Notes: generated by a model not told the origin, from the letters alone. A DNA stretch of 64,000 bases from an uncultured Helicobacter sp. (GCA_944325775.1 CALVBL010000001.1:62001-126000), one strand, 5' to 3'. Shown: positions 26,629-36,931, counted from the stretch's first letter. Translations and numbers: made by a program.

Positions 26629-26637
26629 GGAGCACAA

Positions 26638-27396
26638 ATGGATAAAAAGCTTATCTTTAGTATCAAGGATATGAATCTTTTCTATGGCGATTTTCACGCG
26701 CTAAAAAATATCAATATGGATATTTACAAGGGCGATGTAACCGCCTTTATCGGTCCGAGTGGCTGTGGGAAGAGCACCTTTATCAAAAGTCTTAATCGTA
26801 TGAACGATCTTGTCGAGGGCTGCAGGATAAAGGGCAAGATTCTCTTTCGCGGGGATAATATCTATAAAAAATACGATGTTAATGATTTGCGCAAAAAGGT
26901 GGGTATGGTGTTTCAAAAGCCAAATCCCTTCCCGATGAGCATTTATGACAATATCACCTTTGGTCCCAAAACACACGGGGTGAAAAATAAAGCCAAGCTA
27001 GATTCTATCGTGGAGGAGTCTCTAAAAGATGTGGGGCTGTGGAAAGATGTCAAGGACAGGCTGCACAAAAGCGCGCTCTCCCTAAGTGGTGGGCAGCAGC
27101 AGCGGCTATGTATCGCGCGCACGATTGCGATAAATCCCGAGGTGATTTTGATGGACGAGCCCACAAGTGCGCTAGACCCCATCTCTACGCTTAAAATCGA
27201 GGAACTCATCGCTAAACTCAAAAAAGAATTTAGCATAATCATCGTTACACATAATATGCAGCAAGCACATAGAATCTCCGATAAAACGGCATTCTTCCTA
27301 CTAGGAGAGATGATAGAGTTTGATGAGACTAAAAAGATTTTTAGCAAGGCAAAGGATAAGAAAACTCAAGATTATATTGAGGGAAAATTTGGGTGA
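26638..27396 (+). CDS. pstB: Phosphate ABC transporter ATPase PstB
   Basis: A protein of 252 residues. Walker A is GPSGCGKST at about residue 39, the signature is LSGGQQQR, and Walker B is [13 protein letters not shown]. The segment [13 protein letters not shown] near the start is typical of PstB. It powers the PstCA channel. No phoU follows; the regulator pair phoB-phoR comes after 251 bp. Confidence 0.95.
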   Translation: MDKKLIFSIKDMNLFYGDFHALKNINMDIYKGDVTAFIGPSGCGKSTFIKSLNRMNDLVEGCRIKGKILFRGDNIYKKYDVNDLRKKVGMVFQKPNPFPMSIYDNITFGPKTHGVKNKAKLDSIVEESLKDVGLWKDVKDRLHKSALSLSGGQQQRLCIARTIAINPEVILMDEPTSALDPISTLKIEELIAKLKKEFSIIIVTHNMQQAHRISDKTAFFLLGEMIEFDETKKIFSKAKDKKTQDYIEGKFG

Positions 27397-27647
27397 TTCC
27401 TAGCTATAATGCGCAAAAATAGCGAGAAACAAGAGCGAAGTTCTTGCAACAAGATGGTAGAATCTCGTTTGGTTTATAAAAAAGGTCTTACCCCAAATCT
27501 CATTAATAACGCGGCGACACCAAGAGTTTTAGAATCTTGCTAAAAAATGGAGTGTATGATCGCGCAGCGGAGCGAGACTGGATTCATACCAGCCGATCGA
27601 TAAACAAAGCTTTTATGGCTAATTATGAGATGTTAGGAGTGTGAAAA

Positions 27648-28313
27648 GTGGTATATGTTTTAGAAGATGATGAATCTATCCTAGAGCTTGTGCTCTATGC
27701 ACTTAGATCCCAGAGCATAGAGGCGCAGGGCTTTAGCAATGCCAAGACGTTTTTTGAATCTTGTAAGATTCAATCCCCAAGCCTTGTAGTGCTTGATGTG
27801 ATGCTGCCGGGCATGAGTGGCTTTGAAGTGCTACAACAACTCAAAAATAGCTCAAAAACACGCCATATCCCTATCCTCCTCCTCACCGCCCTAAGCAGCG
27901 AGTATGACAAGGTCAAGGGCTTGGATTTAGGAGCTGATGACTATCTCACCAAGCCCTTTGGGGTAATGGAGCTACTAGCGCGGATCCGCGCTATGCTACG
28001 GCGAATTGAGCGCAATGAAGAAGATATATATTTTGAAGGGCTGGAGTTTTCTTTTACTAAGCACCATGTCGTCCTTGAGGGTAAAACACTCGATCTGACC
28101 TTAAAAGAATTCGAACTCCTAGGCATTTTGCTCAAAAACAAAGAGCGATCCTTTAGTCGTGAAGAGATCTTAGAAATCGTATGGGGACAACACTACACCG
28201 CCCAGACGCGCACGCTCGATGTGCATATCAAGACCCTACGCCAAAAGCTGGGACAATGGGGCAAGCGGATAAAAACCATACGCGGTGTGGGCTACAAGCT
28301 TGGTAAGGAATAA
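27648..28313 (+). CDS. phoB: PhoB/OmpR-family response regulator
   Basis: A protein of 221 residues beginning with GTG. The receiver domain has LEDDE at the start, the phospho-acceptor Asp in VVLDVMLPGMSG (residue about 49), and Lys in LTKPFG. The C-terminal winged helix carries RTLDVHIKTLRQKLG and IRGVGYKL. Its position after pstSCAB and just before a PhoR-like kinase (1 bp gap) suggests control of phosphate uptake, as PhosR does in Campylobacter. AGGAG lies in front. The 27397-27647 gap holds no gene. Confidence 0.85.
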   Translation: MVYVLEDDESILELVLYALRSQSIEAQGFSNAKTFFESCKIQSPSLVVLDVMLPGMSGFEVLQQLKNSSKTRHIPILLLTALSSEYDKVKGLDLGADDYLTKPFGVMELLARIRAMLRRIERNEEDIYFEGLEFSFTKHHVVLEGKTLDLTLKEFELLGILLKNKERSFSREEILEIVWGQHYTAQTRTLDVHIKTLRQKLGQWGKRIKTIRGVGYKLGKE

Positions 28314-28314
28314 T

Positions 28315-29976
28315 ATGCGTCAAAAAATCTTTCGTGCGATATTCTTTGGCTGCACAAGCCTGCTCATAGTGGCAAACCTCGCACTTCTCATCGTGTTAGA
28401 ATCTTCCCTCCAGACTCAAGCCTTTGATACGCTTAAACAAGAAGTTACCTCGCTAAAACCCCACCTAGATACACTCATCACCCAGCCAAGTGCCCCAAGC
28501 CCCTATCGTATCACACTCATCACGCCCAGTGGCACTGTGCTCTATGATACGCATTCCCAAGAAACTCACAACGAGGATCACAGCCAACGCATAGAGATTC
28601 AAAACGCGATCAAAAATGGACAAGACCAAAGCGTGCGCTATTCTGATAGCCTTAAGCGCGATATGCTGTATTTCGCCACGATGGCACAGCTAGGAGGTCA
28701 ATCAGTAGTCCTGCGCCTAGCGATCGAAAAGCGCACGATTGAGGATTTGTTTATGCGATTTTTGCCCTATTTTGGGTTGGAGTTTTTAGGCTGCTTGGTG
28801 CTAAGCTTTTTTATCGCTAAAGTCCTTACGCGCTCTATCATCGCACCCCTGCGCTCTATCAAGATCGAAAATCTTAGCAAAATCCCCTATGATGAGTTAA
28901 AGCCTTTCGTCCAGCAGCTCAAAACAGAACACAGAAATATCAAAAATCAGCTCAAAATTCTCAAACAAAAACAAAGCCAAATCCTGCTCCTTGCCCAAAA
29001 TATGAGCGATGGGCTAATGCTGCTCAACAAACAAGGCAAGATCCTGCTAGCTAACAAAAGGGCGCGCAAATATTTTGAAGACGCAAAAGAATCTGTGTAT
29101 GAGCTCACCGATAGCTTTTTGCTCCAAAAGACACTATCGTTGCTCCATAGATTCAAAACCGAACGCTCCACGCCCCAAACGCTGGAGTTTTCGCATAAAG
29201 AATGCGAGATTGTGTTTGGTCCTATCTATTCTAAGAAAAAGTTTAAGGGTATTATGGTGCTGGTGCGGGATCTAAGCGCGCAAAAGAGAGCACAAAGGCT
29301 GCAGCGGCACTTTAGTGCCAATGTGACTCATGAGCTCAAAACCCCGCTTACCGCGATCCTTGCCGCAAGCGAGATGATGAGCCACAATCTTGTGGCACAG
29401 GAGGATATCTCCGAGTTTGTAGGCAAGATCGAACGCGAAGCAGGGCGACTGCTCTGTATGATCGATGAAGTGCTCAAGCTCTCATTCCTAGATGAACAGC
29501 ACGATCTTGCCCACACCCTGCCTATGCAAAAGCTTAGTCTCAAAGCCATTATCCACAATGTGCTAGAGCGCCTTAAGCTCATCGCCCAAAAGCAGCATAT
29601 CAGCATTCGCACCAAGCTTGAAGACTGCACAATTATGGGCAATGCCGAGCTCATCGAAAATCTCGTGTATAATCTGTGCGATAACGCGATCAAATACAAC
29701 AAACCAAATGGTGCGGTGCATATCGCGCTACACAAGCATGAAAAAGGCGTGATACTAGAGGTACGTGATAGCGGTGTAGGGATACCCAAAGATGCGCAAT
29801 CACGCGTGTTTGAGCGATTTTTTTGTGTCGATAAGGGGCGTAGCAAGCAGCTAGGCGGCACAGGGCTAGGACTCTCTATCGTCGAATCCGTCGCACACTA
29901 CCACAACGCGAGCGTGAATCTAAAGAGCAAGATTGGCGAAGGTAGCACATTTAGCGTGCGCTTTGGTGGGGTGTAG
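28315..29976 (+). CDS. phoR: PhoR-like sensor histidine kinase
   Basis: A protein of 553 residues with membrane helices at about 7-28 and 153-173 and a periplasmic domain between. A PAS-like segment starts around LLLAQNMSDGLMLLNKQGKI. The H-box is SANVTHELKTPLTAIL (His near residue 350), the N-box LVYNLCDNAIKYN, and the G-boxes DSGVGIP and GGTGLGLSIV. It is co-transcribed with the response regulator and probably reports phosphate limitation via PstSCAB. I chose the ATG at 28315 over an upstream in-frame start inside phoB. Confidence 0.85.
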   Translation: MRQKIFRAIFFGCTSLLIVANLALLIVLESSLQTQAFDTLKQEVTSLKPHLDTLITQPSAPSPYRITLITPSGTVLYDTHSQETHNEDHSQRIEIQNAIKNGQDQSVRYSDSLKRDMLYFATMAQLGGQSVVLRLAIEKRTIEDLFMRFLPYFGLEFLGCLVLSFFIAKVLTRSIIAPLRSIKIENLSKIPYDELKPFVQQLKTEHRNIKNQLKILKQKQSQILLLAQNMSDGLMLLNKQGKILLANKRARKYFEDAKESVYELTDSFLLQKTLSLLHRFKTERSTPQTLEFSHKECEIVFGPIYSKKKFKGIMVLVRDLSAQKRAQRLQRHFSANVTHELKTPLTAILAASEMMSHNLVAQEDISEFVGKIEREAGRLLCMIDEVLKLSFLDEQHDLAHTLPMQKLSLKAIIHNVLERLKLIAQKQHISIRTKLEDCTIMGNAELIENLVYNLCDNAIKYNKPNGAVHIALHKHEKGVILEVRDSGVGIPKDAQSRVFERFFCVDKGRSKQLGGTGLGLSIVESVAHYHNASVNLKSKIGEGSTFSVRFGGV

Positions 29977-30226
29977 ATTCTAAATTCTGCTTTGGGTTTG
30001 GATTCTAGAATATGTTTTTGAATCTGTGTGACTAGATTCTGCACTTTAGAATCTAAACTTTCAAAGACAGATACTAAGCCCTCATCAGATTTTAAACATA
30101 TTTCTGATATTGCGTGAAGCCTGCTTCAGGCTTTCAAAATAAATGTGTTTTGCCTTGTTTTGAGGCGAGATACGGAAGAAAAGAGGGAATTTCATAGTAC
30201 AACTCCCCCTACCCTAGTGCCCATCT

Positions 30227-31714
30227 TTATTTTGATTGAGAATCTAGCTCTTGGAGATCGTCCTCATCAAGTATTGGTTCATCTAGTGTTTCCTCGTCCG
30301 CATTGTCTGGGGATTCATACCGCGACTGATAGATTACTGTATCATTGACCTTGAAGCTCTGTGCGCCATCGTGGATCTCGTGGTATCTAAGTGTAGTGCC
30401 ATAGGCAGAATCTCCCTGCTTGATAAAATACTCGCTAAGCCCCTCGATAATCGTATCAAAATCCCCCACGCCTTTGTATTGATCTAAGAGCTCTTGGATG
30501 GAAAATTTGCTCGAAATAGTGAAGTTAAACTCCCCAAATTCAGGTGTAATTTGCCCATTGCCGGAATAAGTGAGCTTCTTGCCATTGAATAAGAATGAAG
30601 AATCTTTGATCGCTAGTTTTGGGTTGCTTGAAAAGATGGCTTGGATCTTGCGCTCAAAATCCTCGCCATAGCGGAGCAAAAACGCGTAGGGATCGTTGAA
30701 TGAGTTTAGGTATCCAATCACGAATCTATGGAGGTTTTGAATCTCTAGGGTGCTACTAAAGTCTGTGAAATTTAGCTTCTTGAGGTTTTTGCGATCTTCT
30801 GACGCGTAAGGAAAGTTGTCAGCAATCACAAGGTTTTTGAATGCAAGATCCATCGCTATATCGCCGAGATCCGGAGAGGATCCAAGCTTCTCGACACCTT
30901 TGACACTGAAGCGATCAAGTGTGAGTTTGATGCCAGATGTGACCTCAAGAGACCGTAGTGTTACGCTACTTTTGCCCGCGAGTATCGCGCCCTCGGTGGT
31001 GTATTTGAGCAAGGTTTGGAGATCAAGTGGTGTGTCGTATGAGCCCTCTACGACAAGATCTGTGAATCCAAATCTATCCCCACGTTCTACAAGGGAAAAT
31101 TCGGGGATAGTAAATAGCACACTTTTGAGTGCGAAGTCTTTGGTAGTGTGTAGGGTGAGTAAGAAACCTTTGAGTGAGAGCGTATCTTTTGTGTCCCGCC
31201 AAGTGTCTCTTTGGATAAACACATCGCTAAGGCGCAGGGCTATAGTCGTGCCATTTAGCTCTATTGAGCCAATCTTGCCATCACTAAAGAGTTCTTTAAC
31301 CTCTGAATCTGGTGAGGAGATGGAAAACACCGAAGTGCCAAAAGGGAGATTAGAAAATCGCGCATCAATATAAAGCGTGCTAGAGGGTGCCTCTAGCGTG
31401 TGAGGATCAAGTGCATGCATTTTGAGCTTGAGTGTCAATGTGCCTTCTGAATGCAAAAACCCACTCACATAAGGTGAGGCTTCTAGGCTTATGTCCAGCT
31501 CCTCTGCCAGATCAAGTAGCACGGTCGAATCTAGTCCTTGGGATTCAAAAAATGGCTTGAGTGCGGAAGCGACACTTGCTTTGAGATTATTCATATCTAG
31601 CTGTGTGACCTGCTCGTATTGGGCTTTGTTAAGACTATTGATATAAAAAGTCGAGCCCACAAATGCCCCTGCTATTAGCACAACAATAATGCTGACGATG
31701 AGTTTTTTTGTCAT
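30227..31714 (-). CDS. DUF945/YdgA-like membrane-anchored protein
   Basis: A protein of 495 residues with one N-terminal anchor (LIVSIIVVLIAGAFVGSTFYI). The long periplasmic part is beta-rich and shows the repeated strand pattern of the DUF945/YdgA family (LEVTSGIKLTLDRFSVKG, then ILAGKSSVTLRSL). The C terminus is acidic (EETLDEPILDEDDLQELD). Function is not established for the family; roles in envelope biology are suspected. It stands alone between phoR and tRNA-Phe. Confidence 0.6.
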   Translation of the reverse strand: MTKKLIVSIIVVLIAGAFVGSTFYINSLNKAQYEQVTQLDMNNLKASVASALKPFFESQGLDSTVLLDLAEELDISLEASPYVSGFLHSEGTLTLKLKMHALDPHTLEAPSSTLYIDARFSNLPFGTSVFSISSPDSEVKELFSDGKIGSIELNGTTIALRLSDVFIQRDTWRDTKDTLSLKGFLLTLHTTKDFALKSVLFTIPEFSLVERGDRFGFTDLVVEGSYDTPLDLQTLLKYTTEGAILAGKSSVTLRSLEVTSGIKLTLDRFSVKGVEKLGSSPDLGDIAMDLAFKNLVIADNFPYASEDRKNLKKLNFTDFSSTLEIQNLHRFVIGYLNSFNDPYAFLLRYGEDFERKIQAIFSSNPKLAIKDSSFLFNGKKLTYSGNGQITPEFGEFNFTISSKFSIQELLDQYKGVGDFDTIIEGLSEYFIKQGDSAYGTTLRYHEIHDGAQSFKVNDTVIYQSRYESPDNADEETLDEPILDEDDLQELDSQSK

Positions 31715-31923
31715 TTGTGATCCTTTGGGTAGAGGTGTTTGGAACTAAAGCGTAGATTATACACAAAGATGTGATAAAATTCAAGTGCGTGCGCATGTTG
31801 CGTATGTTAGATTCTGTCTGATTTGTCTGGAGCTAGTTGTGCATATAGGGTTTAAGCATTTTTTCAAACTCTATGCTATATAATTGCGGTTTTGCTTCTT
31901 AAATCTTACCAAATCTTAGATGT

Positions 31924-31999
31924 GGCTTGATAGCTCAGTCGGTAGAGCAGAAGACTGAAAATCTTCGTGTCGGTGGTTCGATTCCGCCTCAAGCCACCA
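31924..31999 (+). tRNA. tRNA-Phe (GAA)
   Basis: A 76-nt cloverleaf. GGCTTGA pairs with TCAAGCC in the acceptor stem, CCA is encoded, the anticodon loop is CTGAAAA with anticodon GAA, and the T-loop is TTCGATT. The 266 bp that follow, up to flaA, hold no gene. Confidence 0.97.
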
Positions 32000-32230
32000 T
32001 TTTTGAATCTCTTCAAATTTCCTAAATCAGATCTCCCGTTTTTTATCACAAGTTTTTCTTTCTTTAAAGTTTTTTATTAATTTTTCGGTTTTTGAAAATC
32101 TTGCCGCGTTTGCGTGAGCTGTGAATCTGAATCTGTAAGCGAAATATGCGTGCAAACAAGCAAAGTATGATAAAGAGAAAAAGCAAAATATTAAGAAGCT
32201 AGGCAAAAAGTATGAGAGAAGTGAGTGCCA

Positions 32231-32251
32231 CCACTTGCCAGAGGCAAATGG
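32231..32251 (-). terminator. Hairpin directly after flaA
   Basis: On the minus strand CCATTTGCC-TCT-GGCAAGTGG forms a nine-pair stem with one G-T pair, starting 15 bp after the flaA stop codon. No U-run follows, so termination may need Rho or the hairpin may protect the 3' end of this abundant mRNA. Confidence 0.5.
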
Positions 32252-32265
32252 CGTGTATCTTAAGG

Positions 32266-33843
32266 CTAGTTGAGAAGTCTTAGGATATTTTGTTGCACTG
32301 CGTTGGCTTGAGAAAGCGCGTAGCTTCCAGATTGAGCCAAGATGTTTAGCTTGCTAAATTCAGAGCTTTCAGCGGCGAAATCCACTTCGCGGATTTGAGA
32401 TTCAGCAGCTTTAACATTCACTTGAGTGATGGTGATGTTATTGACAGTGCTCACCATTTGTCCTTGTACAGAACCGAGGTCAGCACGGATTTTATCGAGG
32501 ATCTTTTGTGCAGATTCCGCGATATCCATCACCACCATAGCACCTCTTAGGCTTGTCACACCAGCACCGAGGTTACGATCTTCTTTGACAAGCACACCAT
32601 TGAAGTTACCACCAGAAGCCGAGCGGATATCTCTGTCAAATGAACCAGTAACATCACGCAAGTTTGCAGTCTCTTCTGCGACTATCTGACCTGCACCATA
32701 GCCAGTCGCACTGATGCCTACTCCACTTACCACAATATCCCTAGCGTCAGTTCTCACCATTGAGAGACGACCAAGGTTCCAGTTACCACCATTTGTTACG
32801 CCTTGGGCTGCGGTGATGTTTTTACCATCATTGACATGTTCTATAGCAAGTACACCAGCTTGTGTTTGTCCTTGTCCTTGCCCTTGTTGTTGTGTAGCAA
32901 CCGCACCTGTGGTAGAGAATTGAATCCCGCGTCCATCAGTGCTACGCAAGTTTAGTCGTCCGAGGTTGTCTGTATAAGCCTCTACACCAGTATCCATTGT
33001 AGCGGCGTTAATAGCTTGTACCAAACGACCATCGCTATCGTTGTCTTTGATACCGATAATATCCCCGATTGAGAATCCATTGAGGATCACACCACCTAGA
33101 CTTCCTGCTTTGATCGCTTCATCAGAAGTAGTGATCACATTAGCAGTCGCGCGGATACCTGTCTTGTCTGAGTTTTTGTTGATAACTTCTACAAGCGTTC
33201 CCAAGCCTGTCCCAGCAGAAGAAGAGATCTTCACAGATTCTAGCTCCACATCATTGACCCCATCGACATTCACAAATTTCAACTTCACTTCGCCAGTAGC
33301 TGTGACATTTTGACCTGTCTCTAGGCGCACTTGACCGATTTTGTTTGAAGTCGTCGCACCAATAGAAGCTTTGATCGTTTGGTTTGAATACGCACCTACT
33401 TGGAATTCTTTATTAGTAAATGAACCAGAGAGTAGTGCCATACCATTGTAAGTAGTGGTATTACCGATGTTGTCCAAACCTTCAATAAGGCGCTTGATGT
33501 CTGCTTGGATAGCTTGACGAGATTGAGTAGATTGTCCATCTTGTCCAGCTTGCACCGCTTTGACCTTGATTGTGTCTAGGATTTTTAGTTGCTCGTCCAT
33601 CGCTTTGTCGGCAATCTGGATAATCCCCATACCATCGTTTGTGTTTCTGATAGCTTGACCTAGCGCACTTGCTTGAGAGCGCAAACTATCGGCAATGGTC
33701 ATACCTGAAGAGTCGTCTGCTGCCTTGTTAATCCTAAGACCAGAACTCAACTTTTCAAGTGAGTTTTTCATATTGTATTGGGTAAATGTTCCTTGAGCCG
33801 CCGCGTTGAGTGCATTGATGTTGGTATTGACTTGGAAAGCCAT
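32266..33843 (-). CDS. flaA: Flagellin A
   Basis: A protein of 525 residues and the major filament subunit. The conserved N-terminal D0/D1 ([36 protein letters not shown]) and C-terminal D1/D0 ([26 protein letters not shown]-type end) flank a variable centre. The centre includes a Gln/Gly run ([11 protein letters not shown] near residue 317) that is unusual. Length fits Helicobacter FlaA. A sigma-28 promoter and AAGGAG precede the ATG at 33843. Confidence 0.95.
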   Translation of the reverse strand: MAFQVNTNINALNAAAQGTFTQYNMKNSLEKLSSGLRINKAADDSSGMTIADSLRSQASALGQAIRNTNDGMGIIQIADKAMDEQLKILDTIKVKAVQAGQDGQSTQSRQAIQADIKRLIEGLDNIGNTTTYNGMALLSGSFTNKEFQVGAYSNQTIKASIGATTSNKIGQVRLETGQNVTATGEVKLKFVNVDGVNDVELESVKISSSAGTGLGTLVEVINKNSDKTGIRATANVITTSDEAIKAGSLGGVILNGFSIGDIIGIKDNDSDGRLVQAINAATMDTGVEAYTDNLGRLNLRSTDGRGIQFSTTGAVATQQQGQGQGQTQAGVLAIEHVNDGKNITAAQGVTNGGNWNLGRLSMVRTDARDIVVSGVGISATGYGAGQIVAEETANLRDVTGSFDRDIRSASGGNFNGVLVKEDRNLGAGVTSLRGAMVVMDIAESAQKILDKIRADLGSVQGQMVSTVNNITITQVNVKAAESQIREVDFAAESSEFSKLNILAQSGSYALSQANAVQQNILRLLN

Positions 33844-33894
33844 GATATACTCCTTTATGTGTTTTCTTACACTTCCTTGTGCAAGTTACAAGCT

Positions 33895-33919
33895 AAATCG
33901 GACATAAGACAAAACTTTA
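33895..33919 (-). promoter_or_regulatory. Sigma-28 (FliA) promoter of flaA
   Basis: On the minus strand TAAAGTTTT and CCGATTT are spaced as in Helicobacter flaA promoters (TAAA, 14 bases, then CCGATTT). It lies about 52 bp before the ATG. Confidence 0.8.
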
Positions 33920-33968
33920 AATATTTTTTTGGTAGAATTTCCCAAAATTTGCGAATGTAAGGCAGGCT

Positions 33969-35084
33969 ATGGATATACAATTTATCAACCTCAAGGCACA
34001 ATACAAGGCTTACAAAAGCGAGATCGATACTGCGATAGCTGAAGTGCTAGATTCTAGTGCATACATTATGGGTCCAAGTGTGGGTGCATTAGAATCTGAT
34101 CTAAGCGCATTTTGTGGTGCGCGATATACACGCGCAATATCTAGTGGCACGGACGCGTTGCTCATCGCGCTTATGGCACTTGGGATTCAAAGGGGCGATG
34201 AGGTGATCACCACGCCTTTTACTTTTATTGCGACTGCCGAGATGATCGCGCTTTTGGGTGCCAAGCCGGTGTTTGTGGATATCGATGAGGCGACTTATAA
34301 CATCGATCCTGCCAAGATAGAATCTGCCATCACACCACGCACCAAGGCGATCATACCTGTGAGCCTCTATGGACTGCCTGCGGATATGGACGCGATCAAT
34401 GCCATAGCCAAAGCCCATAATCTCGCAGTGATCGAGGACGCGTGCCAGAGCTTTGGGGCGACTTACAAAAACAGATATTCGTGCAATCTCTCTCACATAG
34501 GCGTGACGAGCTTTTTCCCCTCTAAGCCATTAGGGTGCTATGGCGATGGGGGCGCGGTGTTTTGCGGCGATGAAGAGTTAGATTCTAAAATCGGATCTAT
34601 ACTCAATCACGGACAAATCGGGCGCTATATCCATAAATACATCGGGCTCAACGGGCGCTTAGATTCTATCCAGTGTGCGGTGCTTGGTGTCAAGCTTAAA
34701 CACTTCCGCGAGGAAATCGCCAAACGCGAAGAAATTGCTAGAATCTACACAGACAATCTCTGTCATCTCAACTCCAAAACTCTGATTTTACCTACAATTC
34801 CACAAGATCGCACGAGCGTGTATGCGCAGTATTCAGTGCGAGTATGTGGTGGGGGTCGCGAAGCGGTGTTGGAGGCATTGCAGGCTAGAGGTGTGCCTAC
34901 TGCGGTGCATTATCCGCTGCCACTACATTTGCAAGAATCTCTTGCCTATCTAGGCTATGTTAAGGGGGATTTTCCTGTGAGTGAGAAAGTGGCAAACGAG
35001 ATCTTTTCGCTCCCCTTTAGCGCGTTTTTGAGTGATCAGGAGCAGGGTTATATTATAGAATCTCTTCGTGCGGTGCTTGGCTAA
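33969..35084 (+). CDS. gnnB: DegT/DnrJ/EryC1 aminotransferase, GnnB-like
   Basis: A PLP-dependent sugar aminotransferase of 371 residues. It opens MDIQFINLKAQY and has ISSGTDALLIAL, EDACQSFGATY (Asp binding the PLP ring) and the lysine in TSFFPSKPLGCYGDGG (about residue 183). The next gene is a Gfo/Idh oxidoreductase. This pair matches GnnB-GnnA, which convert UDP-GlcNAc to UDP-GlcNAc3N for lipid A carrying amide-linked acyl chains, known from Campylobacter jejuni. The alternative is WbpE-type synthesis of a diaminouronic acid. The symbol is an inference from gene pairing. Confidence 0.7.
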   Translation: MDIQFINLKAQYKAYKSEIDTAIAEVLDSSAYIMGPSVGALESDLSAFCGARYTRAISSGTDALLIALMALGIQRGDEVITTPFTFIATAEMIALLGAKPVFVDIDEATYNIDPAKIESAITPRTKAIIPVSLYGLPADMDAINAIAKAHNLAVIEDACQSFGATYKNRYSCNLSHIGVTSFFPSKPLGCYGDGGAVFCGDEELDSKIGSILNHGQIGRYIHKYIGLNGRLDSIQCAVLGVKLKHFREEIAKREEIARIYTDNLCHLNSKTLILPTIPQDRTSVYAQYSVRVCGGGREAVLEALQARGVPTAVHYPLPLHLQESLAYLGYVKGDFPVSEKVANEIFSLPFSAFLSDQEQGYIIESLRAVLG

Positions 35085-35094
35085 GGTGGTGTTT

Positions 35095-36087
35095 ATGGAT
35101 CGTAAAATCGTCAAAATCGGACTTCTTGGCATTGGCAAAATGGGGCAAAACCACCTGCGCAATCTCAATCTCTTAAAAAATGTGGAGGTGAGCTTCATCT
35201 ATGATGTGAATAAAGAGCTGCTAGAAAAGAGCGCAAAAGAATTTGATGTGTATGCGCTCAAAGATGAGAGTGAGCTAGAGGACGCGCTGGCAAATAGTGA
35301 TGGTGTGATTATCGTCACGCCCACTTTCACGCATTTTGACTATATCCAAAAAGTGAGTGATCACATCAAAAATATCTTTGTAGAAAAGCCTCTAACCGAT
35401 ACGCTTGATAGCACGCAAATCATCGTCGATGCCGCGCGGGATAAAAATCTGCATATCCAAGTGGGCTTCATCGAACGATACAACCCAGCCATTGCTGCTC
35501 TGCGTGAGCTGCTCAAAAACTCACCGCGTATTTTTAGTATCGATTTTGTGCGCACCAACAAAATGAGCAATCGTATCACTGATGTGGATGTGGTGATGGA
35601 TCTGATGATTCACGATATCGATCTTAGCTTGCTCTTTAATGGTAAGGCGCGTGAGGTGCAGGCTCATGGCGTGGTCATCAATGGTATGATAGAATACGCC
35701 CGCGCGATCATCACGCACAAAAATGGCGCGTTTAGCACAATCACTGCTTCGCGCATCACCGAGAAGAGAATCCGCCAAATCACTGCAACTTGCGAGGATA
35801 TGTATATTGATTGCAATCTGTTGAGCAAAGAAGTGCTTGTCAATAAGCAAACTATTGAGCAGCATATGCACAATATCTCCATATCATCACGCAGTGAGAG
35901 TATCGAGGTGCGCCCGCAGGAGGCACTGTTGCTAGAGCTCCTAGATTTTAGTAATATGTGCCGCGCGAATGCAGCCACCCCCCTTAGTATGTCTAAAAAT
36001 GAAATCGCACCCAATGAGATTGATGGACAAAACGCAATGAAAATCGCCAACCAAATACAGAATCTCATCTACAAAAAAGGAATGTAA
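35095..36087 (+). CDS. gnnA: Gfo/Idh/MocA oxidoreductase, GnnA-like
   Basis: About 330 residues. The N-terminal Rossmann motif is IGLLGIGKMGQNH (GxGxxG variant). The conserved NIFVEKPLTDTL holds the catalytic Glu-Lys-Pro near residue 95, and the segment HDIDLSLLF is near 168. It probably oxidises C3 of UDP-GlcNAc before transamination by the product of the upstream gene. I took the ATG at 35095 with GGTGG upstream, 10 bp after the aminotransferase stop. It overlaps bioB by one base (TAATG). Confidence 0.7.
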   Translation: MDRKIVKIGLLGIGKMGQNHLRNLNLLKNVEVSFIYDVNKELLEKSAKEFDVYALKDESELEDALANSDGVIIVTPTFTHFDYIQKVSDHIKNIFVEKPLTDTLDSTQIIVDAARDKNLHIQVGFIERYNPAIAALRELLKNSPRIFSIDFVRTNKMSNRITDVDVVMDLMIHDIDLSLLFNGKAREVQAHGVVINGMIEYARAIITHKNGAFSTITASRITEKRIRQITATCEDMYIDCNLLSKEVLVNKQTIEQHMHNISISSRSESIEVRPQEALLLELLDFSNMCRANAATPLSMSKNEIAPNEIDGQNAMKIANQIQNLIYKKGM

Positions 36088-36926
36088 TGAAGGAAATTTT
36101 TTTATGCTCTATTTGCAATGTGACTTCCGGGAATTGTGCGGAGGATTGTAAATACTGCACGCAGTCTTCGCACTATCATACTAATATCCCCACATACAAA
36201 AACAAGCCTGTAGAATCTATCTTGCAAGAAGCGCGCTCTCTCAAAGAATATGGCGCACTGGGGTTTTGTCTAGTAACCTCTGGGCGTGGGTTAGATTCTA
36301 AAAAATGTGAGTATATCGCACAAGCCGCAAGGGCGATCAAAGAGGCGGATTTGGGGCTGCATATCATCGCGTGCTGTGGGCGTGCAGATGTGGATTCGCT
36401 CAAATACCTCAAGGCAAATGGCGTGGATAGCTACAACCATAACCTTGAAACTTCTAAAAATTTCTTCCCGCATATTTGCAGCACGCACACTTGGAATGAG
36501 CGGTTTGAAACCTGTGAAAACGCACTCAAAGCCGAGCTTGGGCTGTGCTCTGGCGGGATTTTCGGACTAGGGGAGAGCTGGGAAGATAGAATCGATATGC
36601 TAAAAACACTACAGATTCTCACCCCTCATTCTAGCCCGATTAATTTCTACATCGCAAACCCGAATCTACCCATAGATGCACCGAAGCTTAGCAAGGAAGA
36701 AGCACTTGATTGCGTGGCATTGGCACGGGAGTTTTTGCCCAAAACGCGCTTGATGATCGCTGGTGGGCGCGAGCATATCTTTGGCGAGGATCAAAAGAAT
36801 CTCTTTGAATGCGGGATCAACGCAGTGGTGCTGGGGGATTATCTCACGACTAAAGGCGAAGCACCCAAAAGAGATGTGGAGCGCATACTTTCTTATGGCT
36901 ATGTCGCCGCGACGAGTTGCCACTAA
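36087..36926 (+). CDS. bioB: Biotin synthase
   Basis: A radical-SAM enzyme of 279 residues that inserts sulfur into dethiobiotin. The 4Fe-4S cysteines are in NCAEDCKYCTQSS (Cys17, 21, 24). YNHNLETSK and the MIAGGREHIFG segment near the C terminus match BioB, the latter with the Arg ligand of the 2Fe-2S cluster. It is shorter than the usual 310-350 residues, as is common in Campylobacterota. It is coupled to the gene before and followed within 6 bp by the YihY-like gene. Confidence 0.93.
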   Translation: MKEIFLCSICNVTSGNCAEDCKYCTQSSHYHTNIPTYKNKPVESILQEARSLKEYGALGFCLVTSGRGLDSKKCEYIAQAARAIKEADLGLHIIACCGRADVDSLKYLKANGVDSYNHNLETSKNFFPHICSTHTWNERFETCENALKAELGLCSGGIFGLGESWEDRIDMLKTLQILTPHSSPINFYIANPNLPIDAPKLSKEEALDCVALAREFLPKTRLMIAGGREHIFGEDQKNLFECGINAVVLGDYLTTKGEAPKRDVERILSYGYVAATSCH

Positions 36927-36931
36927 CGCCG

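Noticed and set aside
30145..30348. Small plus-strand ORF after phoR
   Set aside because: It overlaps the DUF945-like gene's end in antisense and has no ribosome site or recognisable motif.
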